A stretch of DNA of 7,784 nucleotides from an uncultured Oscillospiraceae bacterium (GCA_944385305.1 CALWWS010000055.1:1-7784); one strand, 5' to 3'; shown: positions 1 through 6,423, numbered from the stretch's first letter. Made by a program: numbers and translations. Notes: generated by a model not told the origin, from the letters alone.

Positions 1-97
1 CCAGGATCTTCACCTGCTCCAGATCCACCTGGGTGTGCTGAGAGTAGTACTCCAGCCAGGCCAGAATGTGAGAATTGTTAAACATCTGCTGTTCCAT
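1..97 (-). CDS. Unidentified gene, N-terminal 32 codons only
   Basis: A leftward reading frame starts with ATG at 97-95 and runs off the window edge without a stop. It begins MEQQMFNNSHILAW and continues with a Glu/Gln-rich, probably helical stretch ending VDLEQVKIL. A GGGAG ribosome binding site lies 7 bases before the ATG, which supports a real start. The tetR stop codon is only 27 bases upstream on the same strand and I see no terminator between them, so the two are probably co-transcribed. There is no signal peptide or membrane segment in the visible part. I do not recognise the family from 32 residues and assign no function. Confidence 0.65.
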   Translation of the reverse strand, partial: MEQQMFNNSHILAWLEYYSQHTQVDLEQVKIL

Positions 98-124
98 GTA
101 TGCGCTCCCTTCTCCCTGTATGGG

Positions 125-709
125 TCAATGTGTCTCCCCGACCGCCGGGCGGGGGGTGCAGATTTTGTCGATGAGATCAAGCAGCAGCACCGCCATCTCC
201 CGGGCGGGCTTGCGGGGGGTGGTCATAATCCAGTCCCGCATAAGCCGGTAACAGCCGCTGGTGAGGAAAATAAAGGCGTACTCCCCCTCCTCTTCCGAGT
301 AGCACCCCTCCAGCCGCCGCCGCAGGCGGGTTTGAATCTGGGGCAGGCGGAAGAGCCGCTCAGGGAATTCCGGGTCGGCGTTGTTGCGGATGAGCAGGCA
401 CACCAGCTGCGCGTTGCGCTCCAGAAAGGCGCAGATGGCGATAAACTGCTCCCGCTCCCCGTCCGCGTCTGGAAGAGGGGCGCTGTCCAGGGCGGTCTGA
501 ATACTGCCCAGCAGATCGCACTCCAGCTCGGCCAGAACGTCGTAGGGGCTGCCGTAGTACTTGTAGAAGGTGGAGCGGTTCACCCCCGCCTCCTGGCACA
601 GGGCGCGCACCGACAGCTTGTAGATGCTCTCCTGCTCCAGCAGACGCACCAGGCTCTCCTTAATCAGCCGCCGGGTGAGCATCACCCGCTGGTTTTCCCG
701 CTGCTCCAT
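125..709 (-). CDS. TetR/AcrR-family transcriptional regulator
   Basis: A 194-residue DNA-binding repressor of the TetR family is encoded leftward. The N-terminal domain (about residues 8-55) carries the typical helix-turn-helix, LSVRALCQEAGVNRSTFYKY at 32-51, with the family's conserved STFY-YY signature. The C-terminal half (about 60-185) is all-helical. Its SGCYRLMRDWIMTTP segment (151-165) and following hydrophobic helix resemble the C-terminal region of the Firmicute TetR group related to DhaS, which binds a ligand and dimerises. The ATG at 709 is chosen because AAGGGGG lies 7 bases upstream and the protein then starts just before the DNA-binding domain; an upstream in-frame ATG (808) would lie upstream of the promoter. 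The gene is divergent from the ABC export operon at 920-5416, so it most likely controls that operon and itself. The ligand is unknown. Confidence 0.93.
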   Translation of the reverse strand: MEQRENQRVMLTRRLIKESLVRLLEQESIYKLSVRALCQEAGVNRSTFYKYYGSPYDVLAELECDLLGSIQTALDSAPLPDADGEREQFIAICAFLERNAQLVCLLIRNNADPEFPERLFRLPQIQTRLRRRLEGCYSEEEGEYAFIFLTSGCYRLMRDWIMTTPRKPAREMAVLLLDLIDKICTPRPAVGETH

Positions 710-749
710 GGCACGGCCCCCTTCCGCGGATGGGTAATTAGTCAATAAA

Positions 750-778
750 ATTATATGCCCGGAGAGGCCATTTGTCAA
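750..778 (-). promoter_or_regulatory. Perfect-consensus sigma-70/SigA promoter for tetR
   Basis: On the minus strand the sequence reads TTGACA (778-773), a 17-base spacer, then TATAAT (755-750). Both hexamers match the housekeeping consensus at all 12 positions with optimal spacing. The predicted transcript starts near 743, leaving a leader of about 34 bases before the tetR ATG. Such strength is expected for a gene normally held down by a bound repressor, which fits autoregulation (inference). Confidence 0.88.
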
Positions 779-793
779 TTTTGAACTGTTTGG
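779..793. repeat. Direct repeat copy 1 in divergent region, candidate operator
   Basis: TTTTGAACTGTTTGG here closely matches GTTTGAAACTGTTGG at 841-855. The core TTGAA-CTGTT-GG differs only by one compensating A and T insertion/deletion. This copy abuts the -35 box of the tetR promoter (773-778). A TetR-type protein bound here could affect polymerase at that promoter. The repeat is seen directly; its role as an operator is inference. Confidence 0.5.
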
Positions 794-804
794 ATGGGAA
801 AACG

Positions 805-842
805 ACATTTTCTGTTCAGATGTTGCGTAAGGCGCAAAATGT
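805..842. repeat. Nested inverted repeat between the divergent promoters
   Basis: The outer arms ACATTTT (805-811) and AAAATGT (836-842) are exact reverse complements of 7 bases. Inside the right half lies a second inverted repeat, TTGCG (823-827) and CGCAA (833-837), separated by 5 bases. It occupies the middle of the tetR/ABC intergenic region, between the two direct repeats. It could be a binding site for the divergent TetR protein or another regulator. The stems are too short and AT-rich to call a terminator. Confidence 0.4.
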
Positions 843-855
843 TTGAAACTGTTGG
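841..855. repeat. Direct repeat copy 2 in divergent region, candidate operator
   Basis: GTTTGAAACTGTTGG is the partner of the repeat at 779-793, on the same strand 62 bases away, close to six helical turns. It contains GTTT-G-AAAC, a small inverted repeat. It ends exactly at the base before the predicted -35 box of the ABC operon promoter. Each divergent promoter thus has one copy immediately upstream of its -35. Confidence 0.5.
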
Positions 856-884
856 TTGCAAAAAAGACACCTGTCCTCTATTCT
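856..884 (+). promoter_or_regulatory. Predicted promoter of the ABC export operon
   Basis: TTGCAA (856-861) and TATTCT (879-884) are separated by 17 bases; each hexamer matches consensus at 4 of 6 positions. The transcript would start near 891, about 29 bases before the GTG start of the ATPase gene. The promoter is much weaker in sequence than the divergent tetR promoter. No better pair was found between 780 and 905. Confidence 0.5.
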
Positions 885-919
885 TGACTGTGTAGGACTT
901 ATTGGGGAGGGAACGTGCG

Positions 920-1621
920 GTGAAGGGCGTAGAGGTGGAGCACCTGGTACGGGAGTACCACATGGGACAGACGGTGATCCGGGCGGTGGACGACATCTCT
1001 TTTTCCATCCCACAGGGAAAGTACACAATTATTCTGGGTGCCAGCGGGGCGGGCAAGTCCACAGGGCTCAACATCCTGGGAGGGATGGCTTCCCCAACCT
1101 CCGGCCGGGTGTGTGTGGGTGGACGGGAGATCTCCGCCTTCAGTAAAAAGCAGCTCACCGGCTATCGCCGGGAGAACATCGGCTTCGTCTTTCAGTTTTA
1201 TAACCTGATGCCCAACCTCACCGTGTTGGAAAATGTGGAGCTTGCCAGCCAGATCTGCAAAAACCCTCTGGACGCCAGGCAGGTGCTGAAGATGGTGGGG
1301 CTGGAGGGGAGAATGGCCAACTTCCCCGCCCAGTGCTCCGGTGGGGAGCAGCAGCGGGGGGCCATCGCCCGGGCTCTGGCCAAAAACCCCGATGTGCTGC
1401 TGTGCGACGAGCCAACCGGCGCGCTGGACTACCAGACGGGCAAGGCCATCCTGGCTCTGCTCTACGATCTGTGCCGCAAAAGCGGCAAGACCGTGATTGT
1501 GGTCACCCACAACGGCGCTCTGGCCCCCAGCGCCGACATCCTCATCCGCATGAAAAACGGGAAGATTGACTCCTTCACGGAGAACGCCAATCCCGTCCCC
1601 GTACAGGATCTGGAGTGGTAG
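920..1621 (+). CDS. ABC transporter ATP-binding protein, MacB/LolD type
   Basis: A 233-residue cytoplasmic ATPase that would power the FtsX-type permease encoded next. All nucleotide-binding motifs are intact: Walker [10 protein letters not shown] (40-48), Q-loop glutamine 92 in FQFYNL, signature SGGEQQR (140-146), Walker B VLLCDEP with D163 and catalytic E164, D-loop ALD (168-170), and switch histidine H197. Length and the FQFYNL and EPTGALD segments are typical of the MacB/LolD/FtsE group, which pairs with FtsX-fold permeases and drives mechanotransmission rather than classical channel transport. I prefer the GTG at 920 because GGGAGG at 905-910 lies 9 bases upstream; the in-frame TTG at 902 overlaps that site. 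The signature has Cys before SGG where Leu is usual, a minor deviation. The gene starts the operon and ends 4 bases before the permease ATG. Confidence 0.95.
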   Translation: MKGVEVEHLVREYHMGQTVIRAVDDISFSIPQGKYTIILGASGAGKSTGLNILGGMASPTSGRVCVGGREISAFSKKQLTGYRRENIGFVFQFYNLMPNLTVLENVELASQICKNPLDARQVLKMVGLEGRMANFPAQCSGGEQQRGAIARALAKNPDVLLCDEPTGALDYQTGKAILALLYDLCRKSGKTVIVVTHNGALAPSADILIRMKNGKIDSFTENANPVPVQDLEW

Positions 1622-1625
1622 GGCC

Positions 1626-3935
1626 ATGATCTGGTTGAATTTTCTCCGGGACCTGCGCCGTACCGCGCCCCGCCTGATTTCAGTGACCATCATTACCGCC
1701 ATTGCCGTGCTGGTCTACACCGCCCTGGCGGGGATCTCCTACAACATTGACCGGATCTCGTGGGGCTACTTCGACAGCCAGAACGTGGCCGACTACTGGA
1801 TTACCGGAGTGGGGCTGGATCAGGGGGACTGCCGCACCCTGCTGTCCATGCCCCAGGTGACCGGCGTGCAGCCCCGCAACGTGTACGAGGCCCAGGACAA
1901 GGACAACGAGGCGGTGAAGATACAGCTCTACGCCGTGGCCGACTACACCGTCAACACCCCCTTTCTGCTGGAGGGACAGCTGCCCGCCGACAGCAGGCAG
2001 ATGCTCGTCAGCGACGAGTTTGCCCGGGAGCAGGGGATCGCCGTGGGGGACTGGTACGAGATGACCATCCCGGGCACCGACCTGCTGCTGCGCCTGCAGG
2101 TGTGCGGCCTGGTGAAGAGCCCGGAGTGCATCCACCACATCAGCGCCACCACGCCCACCCCCGACTATTCCCGCTATGGCTACGCCTACCTGGACGATGA
2201 AGTGCTCTCCGCCCTGGCGGGAGAGAATACCTACAACCAGATCTGCCTGACCGTCCAGACCGGCGCGGACGACGGGGCGCTGCGCCAGGCCATCTGGAAT
2301 GCTTTGGGCAGCAAGGTGGTCAACGTGCTGGCCCTGGAGGACAACACCCAGGTCTACACCCTGGTGGAGAGCAAGGACAGCATCGCCGTGATTCTCAACG
2401 TGTTTCCCGTGCTCTTTTTCCTGTGCGCCGTGCTGATGATGGTGAGCACCATGAACCGCATTGTGGAGGGCGCGCGCACCACGGTGGGCACCTTCAAGGC
2501 CCTGGGTTACTCCGACAGGCTGATTCTGTGCTACTACCTGCTCCACGCTCTGCTGGTGGTGGCGGTGGGATTTGTACTGGGCAACTGGGTGAGTCCGCCC
2601 ATTACCCGCCTGCTGGTGAGCTCCTTTGCCGCCGGGTGCGACCTGCTCCCCTATACCATCCAGCGGGACAGGGCGGCGGCGGTGCAGGCCCTGGCCATTA
2701 CTGCCGCCTGCTGCTTGGGCAGCGCCTGGCTGGTGTGCCGCTCCCTGCTTCGGGAGAGCCCCGCCCAGTGCATGCGCCCCAAGCCCCCCGCCAAGGTCAG
2801 GCCCGTGCTGCTGGAGCGCATCGGCCCGGTGTGGCGGCGCCTGGGCTTCAATCAGAAGTACATCGCCCGCAATACCCTGCGCAATAAGGCGCGCATGTTC
2901 ACCTGTGTCATCGGCATCGCCTTCTGCATGGGGCTGGTGCTGCTGGCCTTCGCCCTGAAGGACTCGCTGGATCACTATGGGAACTCTATGGCGGAAAATC
3001 AGTACCGCTACGACCTGGTGGTGGATCTGGACAGCGGGGTGAGCGAGGGGCAGTATACCCGCCTGCAGGCCGAGCCCCTGGTGGAGGAGGCGGAGTTTGA
3101 GATGAGCACCGCCTGCTGGCTGTACACCTCCAGCCGGCGCACCACCTCCACGCTGTGTGTGTGCCAGGATCAGGTGGATTTGAAGCAGTATGACCCCTAT
3201 GCCCAGGGGATCAGCACCCTGCCCCAGGACGGGATTGTGCTGGAGGAGGCCCTGGCCGAGGAGCTGGGCGTGGAGGAGGGGGACATGGTTACTCTGCACT
3301 TTACCGGAGACTGGCGGTACTACACGGTGCGGGTAGCGGAGGTCAACCGGTGCGTGTCCGGGGTGTACATGGGGCGCGGCTGCTGGCGGGGGCTGGGGCT
3401 GGCCTTCACTCCCACCGCCGCCTATCTGAAGACGGCGGACATCGCCGCTCTGGAGGCCAGGCTGAACCGCTACGACTTTGTCAACAGCGTGCAAACCCGG
3501 CAGACGGTCACCGCCGCGGCGGTGGACCGGCTGGACAGCGCCAGCACGGTGGTGTACATCCTCATCGTCTTCGGCGGGGCGCTGGCCTGCGTGGTGATCT
3601 ACAACCTGGGGATTATGAGCTTTTATGAGCAGATCCGCAGCCTGGCCACCCTGATGGTGCTGGGCTTCTACCCCAGGGAGATCAAGCGCCTGCAGCTGAG
3701 TGAGAATATCCTTTTCGCCCTGGCGGGCGTCTGCCTGGGCATCCCCATTGGGATTGTACTCAATCAGATGATGATTGACGCCATCAGCACCATGCCCCTG
3801 GAGCAGGCCACCCGGCCGGTTTCCTACCTGCTCTCCTGCGGGATAACCATGGCCTTTGCCCTGCTGGTCAACGGCCTGATTGGGCGCAAGATGGGGGAGA
3901 TCGACATGCTGGGTGCGCTTAAGAGCGTGGAGTAG
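1626..3935 (+). CDS. ABC transporter permease, double FtsX-type (8 helices)
   Basis: A 769-residue membrane protein made of two FtsX-like units. Predicted membrane helices are at about 17-37, 255-277, 299-321 and 353-374 (unit 1) and 425-445, 642-664, 693-714 and 733-753 (unit 2). Each unit has one helix, a large extracellular loop (about 38-254 and 446-641), then three helices. The cytoplasmic coupling segments RTTVGTFKALGYS (284-296) and RSLATLMVLGFY (671-682) follow the second helix of each unit, as in FtsX-domain permeases. One chain therefore probably serves as a pseudo-dimer for two copies of the ATPase. The ATG at 1626 lies 4 bases after the ATPase stop with GGAG upstream; the preceding in-frame residues overlap the ATPase gene. 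The loops contain several cysteines (69, 160, 168, 207, 497, 511, 513, 576, 586). The substrate cannot be told; lipids, peptides or antimicrobial compounds are all possible. Confidence 0.94.
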   Translation: MIWLNFLRDLRRTAPRLISVTIITAIAVLVYTALAGISYNIDRISWGYFDSQNVADYWITGVGLDQGDCRTLLSMPQVTGVQPRNVYEAQDKDNEAVKIQLYAVADYTVNTPFLLEGQLPADSRQMLVSDEFAREQGIAVGDWYEMTIPGTDLLLRLQVCGLVKSPECIHHISATTPTPDYSRYGYAYLDDEVLSALAGENTYNQICLTVQTGADDGALRQAIWNALGSKVVNVLALEDNTQVYTLVESKDSIAVILNVFPVLFFLCAVLMMVSTMNRIVEGARTTVGTFKALGYSDRLILCYYLLHALLVVAVGFVLGNWVSPPITRLLVSSFAAGCDLLPYTIQRDRAAAVQALAITAACCLGSAWLVCRSLLRESPAQCMRPKPPAKVRPVLLERIGPVWRRLGFNQKYIARNTLRNKARMFTCVIGIAFCMGLVLLAFALKDSLDHYGNSMAENQYRYDLVVDLDSGVSEGQYTRLQAEPLVEEAEFEMSTACWLYTSSRRTTSTLCVCQDQVDLKQYDPYAQGISTLPQDGIVLEEALAEELGVEEGDMVTLHFTGDWRYYTVRVAEVNRCVSGVYMGRGCWRGLGLAFTPTAAYLKTADIAALEARLNRYDFVNSVQTRQTVTAAAVDRLDSASTVVYILIVFGGALACVVIYNLGIMSFYEQIRSLATLMVLGFYPREIKRLQLSENILFALAGVCLGIPIGIVLNQMMIDAISTMPLEQATRPVSYLLSCGITMAFALLVNGLIGRKMGEIDMLGALKSVE

Positions 3936-3970
3936 CAAAAAATCGCAAGCCAAAAGGAAGGGACAGCCAC

Positions 3971-5416
3971 ATGAAAAAGCGTTGGATGGCGGCGGGAGCG
4001 GCCCTCGCCCTGTGCGCCGGTCTTCTGGCCGGGTGCAGCCAGGAGGAGGCGGGGGAATGGGTGACGGTGTACCCTGACCGGGGGCCGGTGGAGAGCCTGG
4101 TAGAGGACACAGGCACCCTGGCCTACGGGGACGAGTACAGTATTCTGCCCGCCGCTGCCGGGAAGGTGACCCTGTGCGAGGTAGAGGAGGGGCAGCAGGT
4201 GGAGGCGGGTCAGGTGCTCTACACCATTGACAGCGGGGATCTGGAGGATCAGATCACCCAGGCCGCCCTCTCCTTGGACAGCGCCCGAGAGAGCCTGTCC
4301 CAGGCCCAGGCCGCCTGCGCCGATCTGACGGTGTGCAGCCAGGCGGCGGGGATGGTGAGCGCGGTGTACTGCCATGTGGGAGATTTTGTATCCCAGGGCA
4401 GCCCGGTGGCCGACGTTGTGGACAGCTTCAACCTGACTCTGACGGTGCCCTTTGCCGCCCAGGACGCCGAAGTCATGACGGCGGGCGACCTGGCGGTGAT
4501 TACCTTCCCCGGGCGGGCAGGCAGCGTGACGGGCAGTGTGGAGCGGGTATACGACGTCTCCAGCGTGCTCTCCGGCGGCCGGGAGGGGGTCTATGTCCAG
4601 ATCAGGCTGACCAATCCCGGTTCCCTGGAGGAGGGCACCCAGGCCACCGCCCAGGTGGGAGGCGCGGCCTGTATGGAGGCGGGGGAGATCCGCTATGCCA
4701 CCAGCCAGTCCATCTACGCCACCCAGTCCGGCCAGGTGGAGACTTTGAATATGGAGGAGGGCACGGCCGTCACCGTTGGGCAGACGGTGCTCACCCTGAA
4801 AAACGACTCCCTCACCAACGCGGTGTCCAACGCCGCTTTGTCGGTGGACAGCGCCCAGGTGAATCTGCGGCAGCTCCAGGATAAGCTGGCTGACTACACT
4901 GTCACTGCCCCCGCCGACGGCGTGATTATCAGCCGCAGTGTGAAGCTGGGAGAGTACGCCTCGGTGGGCGTCCCTCTGGCCACCCTGGCGGAGGAGGACG
5001 CCCTCCAGGTCAACGCGGAGATTGACGAGATCTACATTGGCCGCATCTTTCCCGGCCAGCAGGCCCGGGTGAGCTTTACCGACGACAGCGGGGAGGAGCG
5101 GATCTATGACGCCCAGGTGCGCCGGGTGGACGATACCGGGGTGAGCAGCGGCGGGGTGACCAACTACACCGTGGAGCTCACCCTGGCGGACACCGCCGGG
5201 CTCAAAGCGGGGATGAACGTGTGGGTGAGTATTGTCACCGGCGGGCAGGACGACTGCCTGCGCCTGCCCGCCGCGGCGGTGAGCGCCCAGAACACCGTCC
5301 AGGTGCTGAGGGAGGGCAAGGCGGTGGAGGTGCCGGTGGAGACCGGCCTGACCGGCGGAGGTTACGTTCAGATCCTCTCAGGGGTTACCCAGGAGGACGA
5401 GGTGATTCTGCCGTAG
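3971..5416 (+). CDS. Membrane-fusion (HlyD/MacA-like) lipoprotein with duplicated adaptor module
   Basis: A 481-residue secreted lipoprotein, the adaptor subunit of the ABC export system. A lysine start (MKKR), hydrophobic helix and lipobox LAGC place the lipidated cysteine at 22. Two full adaptor modules follow (about 56-231 and 246-425). Each has a first lipoyl half, a short helical insert, a second lipoyl half and a beta-barrel. Matching anchors lie exactly 190 residues apart: GKV at 64/GQV at 254, EEG at 72/262, AALSLDSA at 98/AALSVDSA at 288. A C-terminal segment (426-481) resembles the membrane-proximal domain of MacA-type proteins. The helical inserts are only about 30 residues, too short for a long TolC-reaching coiled coil, which fits a single-membrane cell. 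The ATG is preceded 8 bases upstream by AAGGAAGGG, and the gene begins 35 bases after the permease stop. Family assignment is firm; the consequences of the duplication are inference. Confidence 0.93.
   Translation: MKKRWMAAGAALALCAGLLAGCSQEEAGEWVTVYPDRGPVESLVEDTGTLAYGDEYSILPAAAGKVTLCEVEEGQQVEAGQVLYTIDSGDLEDQITQAALSLDSARESLSQAQAACADLTVCSQAAGMVSAVYCHVGDFVSQGSPVADVVDSFNLTLTVPFAAQDAEVMTAGDLAVITFPGRAGSVTGSVERVYDVSSVLSGGREGVYVQIRLTNPGSLEEGTQATAQVGGAACMEAGEIRYATSQSIYATQSGQVETLNMEEGTAVTVGQTVLTLKNDSLTNAVSNAALSVDSAQVNLRQLQDKLADYTVTAPADGVIISRSVKLGEYASVGVPLATLAEEDALQVNAEIDEIYIGRIFPGQQARVSFTDDSGEERIYDAQVRRVDDTGVSSGGVTNYTVELTLADTAGLKAGMNVWVSIVTGGQDDCLRLPAAAVSAQNTVQVLREGKAVEVPVETGLTGGGYVQILSGVTQEDEVILP
4136..4663 (+). 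repeat. Adaptor module repeat 1 within the lipoprotein gene
   Basis: This encodes residues 56-231 of the lipoprotein, aligning without gaps with residues 246 onward up to about residue 180. After that the offset drifts from 190 to 192-193 through the beta-barrel part. This copy contains four cysteines (69, 116, 122, 134) in its lipoyl region that have no counterpart in repeat 2, and a fifth (234) lies just after it. The repeat is mainly visible at protein level; DNA identity is patchy, implying an old duplication. Confidence 0.85.
4706..5245 (+). repeat. Adaptor module repeat 2 within the lipoprotein gene
   Basis: This encodes residues 246-425, the second adaptor module. It holds the more canonical lipoyl second half, YTVTAPADGVIISR at 309-322, where the T-AP-DG-V pattern is diagnostic for HlyD/MacA-type adaptors. 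The matching segment in repeat 1 (LTVCSQAAGMVSAVY, 119-133) has lost the AP-DG part of that pattern. The lipoyl region of this copy has no cysteines. Confidence 0.85.
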
Positions 5417-5429
5417 CTGAAAAAGCGGC

Positions 5430-5462
5430 GAGCGCCCCCGGATTTTTAATCCGGGGGCGCTC
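5430..5462. terminator. Strong hairpin between convergent ABC operon and lysR
   Basis: GAGCGCCCCCGGAT (5430-5443) pairs perfectly with 5449-5462, a 14 bp GC-rich stem (15 bp if T5444-A5448 pair) with a TTTTA loop. On the minus strand the stem is followed, after 5 bases, by TTTTT (5424-5420), so it looks best suited to ending lysR transcripts, whose stop lies 8 bases before it. On the plus strand no T tract follows, so efficient termination of the ABC operon here is less certain. Confidence 0.75.
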
Positions 5463-5470
5463 AATTATGC

Positions 5471-6352
5471 TCACGGGGCGGCCAGCTCCTCACAGATGCG
5501 GGCATACTCCTCTGAGAAGGCGCTGCCGCGGTTCCACAGGAAAGTAAAGTCGTGCTCCACGGAAAAGCCGGCCAGGGGGATAATTGCCAGCTCTCCCCGC
5601 TCCAGCAGCTCATCCACTGCCGCCTGATAGAGAAAGGAGATGCCGCAGTCGGCCCGGAGCAGGCTGACCAGGGTGTGCATATTCTCTACCTGGGCCAGGT
5701 GGGCAAAGTCTCCCACCTCCAAATTGTGCACCGCCAGGCACCGCTCCAGGATCTCCCGGGTGCCCGAGCCCGGCTCCCGCACCAGCAGCCGCTCGCCCAG
5801 CAGGCTGTCCAGCCCGGCCGCCGGGCGGGTAAAGCGATGGCCGGCAGCGCACACCGGCAGAAAGGGCTGGGTGCGGTAGACCAGGGTATGGTACTCCTCC
5901 CGGCGGAAGTTGCCCTCCACCAGGGCAAAGTCGATCTCCCCCTGCTCCAGCAGCGCCAGCAGCTGGGCGGTGTTGCCGCAGCGCACCTGCACGTCGTCCG
6001 CCGGATGTGCCTTGAGGTAGCGTGCCAGTGGGGCGGCGATAACGTACTCTCCGATGGTCAGGGTCACGCCGAAGCGCACCTGCTGCCCCGCCGCCTCCCT
6101 ACGGGCCATACGGCGCAGCATGGCCTGCTGGTCGCTGCGGGCCACCGAGGCGGTGGAGCGCAGCAGCTCTCCCGCCGGGGTGAGGTGCAGCCTGCGCCCC
6201 TGTCGGGAGAAGAGGGCCGCGCCGTAGAGCTGCTCCAGACCGTGGATGTGCTGGGATACGGCGGGCTGGGTAATGTGCAGCTCCTCCGCCGCGGCGGTAA
6301 AGCTCATGCACTGGCAGACGGTGAGAAAGGTGTCGATTCTGGGGTCCAGCAT
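5471..6352 (-). CDS. LysR-family transcriptional regulator (YeiE/CysL-like)
   Basis: A 293-residue LysR-type regulator. The N-terminal winged helix-turn-helix is clear: residues 1-60 contain SFTAAAEELHITQPAVSQHI (17-36) and LFSRQGRRLHLTPAGE (47-62). A linker helix leads to the periplasmic-binding-protein-like effector domain (about 90-290), which opens with RFGVTLTIGEYVIAAPLARY; the T-GEY-P pattern is typical of the CysL/CbbR/YeiE branch. I chose the ATG at 6352 because GAGGGGAGG lies 7 bases upstream and the protein then starts as LysR proteins normally do; the in-frame ATG at 6394 would overlap the predicted promoter. The gene is divergent from a yeiH-type transporter gene, as in enterobacteria where YeiE and YeiH genes are neighbours, so it probably activates the transporter and represses itself. 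The effector is unknown; a sulfur oxyanion is a guess from that relationship. Confidence 0.93.
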   Translation of the reverse strand: MLDPRIDTFLTVCQCMSFTAAAEELHITQPAVSQHIHGLEQLYGAALFSRQGRRLHLTPAGELLRSTASVARSDQQAMLRRMARREAAGQQVRFGVTLTIGEYVIAAPLARYLKAHPADDVQVRCGNTAQLLALLEQGEIDFALVEGNFRREEYHTLVYRTQPFLPVCAAGHRFTRPAAGLDSLLGERLLVREPGSGTREILERCLAVHNLEVGDFAHLAQVENMHTLVSLLRADCGISFLYQAAVDELLERGELAIIPLAGFSVEHDFTFLWNRGSAFSEEYARICEELAAP

Positions 6353-6384
6353 GGCGGAGCCTCCCCTCAGGATATTGCAAATGA

Positions 6385-6413
6385 AGCATAACAAATTCTT
6401 ATGAAATTATCAA
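6385..6413 (-). promoter_or_regulatory. Predicted lysR promoter
   Basis: Read on the minus strand, TTGATA (6413-6408), a 17-base spacer and TATGCT (6390-6385) match consensus at 5 of 6 and 4 of 6 positions. Transcription would start near 6378, giving a short leader that includes the GAGGGGAGG ribosome binding site. The palindromic regulator box at 6388-6402 overlaps the -10 and spacer, so a bound LysR protein would block this promoter. Confidence 0.6.
6388..6402. promoter_or_regulatory. LysR-type binding box (T-N11-A palindrome)
   Basis: ATAACAAATTCTTAT is a 15-base dyad: ATAA and TTAT arms with AA/TT inside, the only mismatches being the C/C pair at positions 5 and 11 (the central base is unpaired). 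It contains the LysR-family T-N11-A pattern (T at 6389, A at 6401). Its centre lies about 64 bases before the predicted yeiH transcription start near 6459, the usual position of a LysR recognition site. A weaker dyad, TATC-AA-GATA (6408-6417), lies next to it towards yeiH and might be the accessory activation site. Confidence 0.6.
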
Positions 6414-6423
6414 GATATATCAT

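Noticed and set aside
35..748. A 237-codon plus-strand frame opposite tetR.
   Set aside because: It covers the tetR promoter, has low-complexity composition and no ribosome binding site, and lies opposite a well-supported regulator gene.
884..889. TTGACT considered as the -35 box of the ABC operon.
   Set aside because: A -10 box 17 bases later would fall on the ribosome binding site at 905-910 and no TATAAT-like hexamer is there; TTGCAA/TATTCT fits better.
1680..3953. A very long open frame (757 codons) on the minus strand opposite the permease gene.
   Set aside because: Its translation is rich in His, Gln, Gly and Ala without domains, as expected opposite a GC-rich gene with strong codon bias; the plus-strand frame has clear FtsX features, helices and operon context.
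5552..6391. A 279-codon plus-strand frame opposite lysR.
   Set aside because: Composition is typical of a codon-bias shadow and the minus-strand LysR protein is unambiguous.
6414..6421. GATATATC, a perfect 8-base palindrome, considered as the main LysR operator.
   Set aside because: It lacks the T-N11-A pattern and is short; the 15-base dyad at 6388-6402 is better placed. It may still form part of an accessory site.
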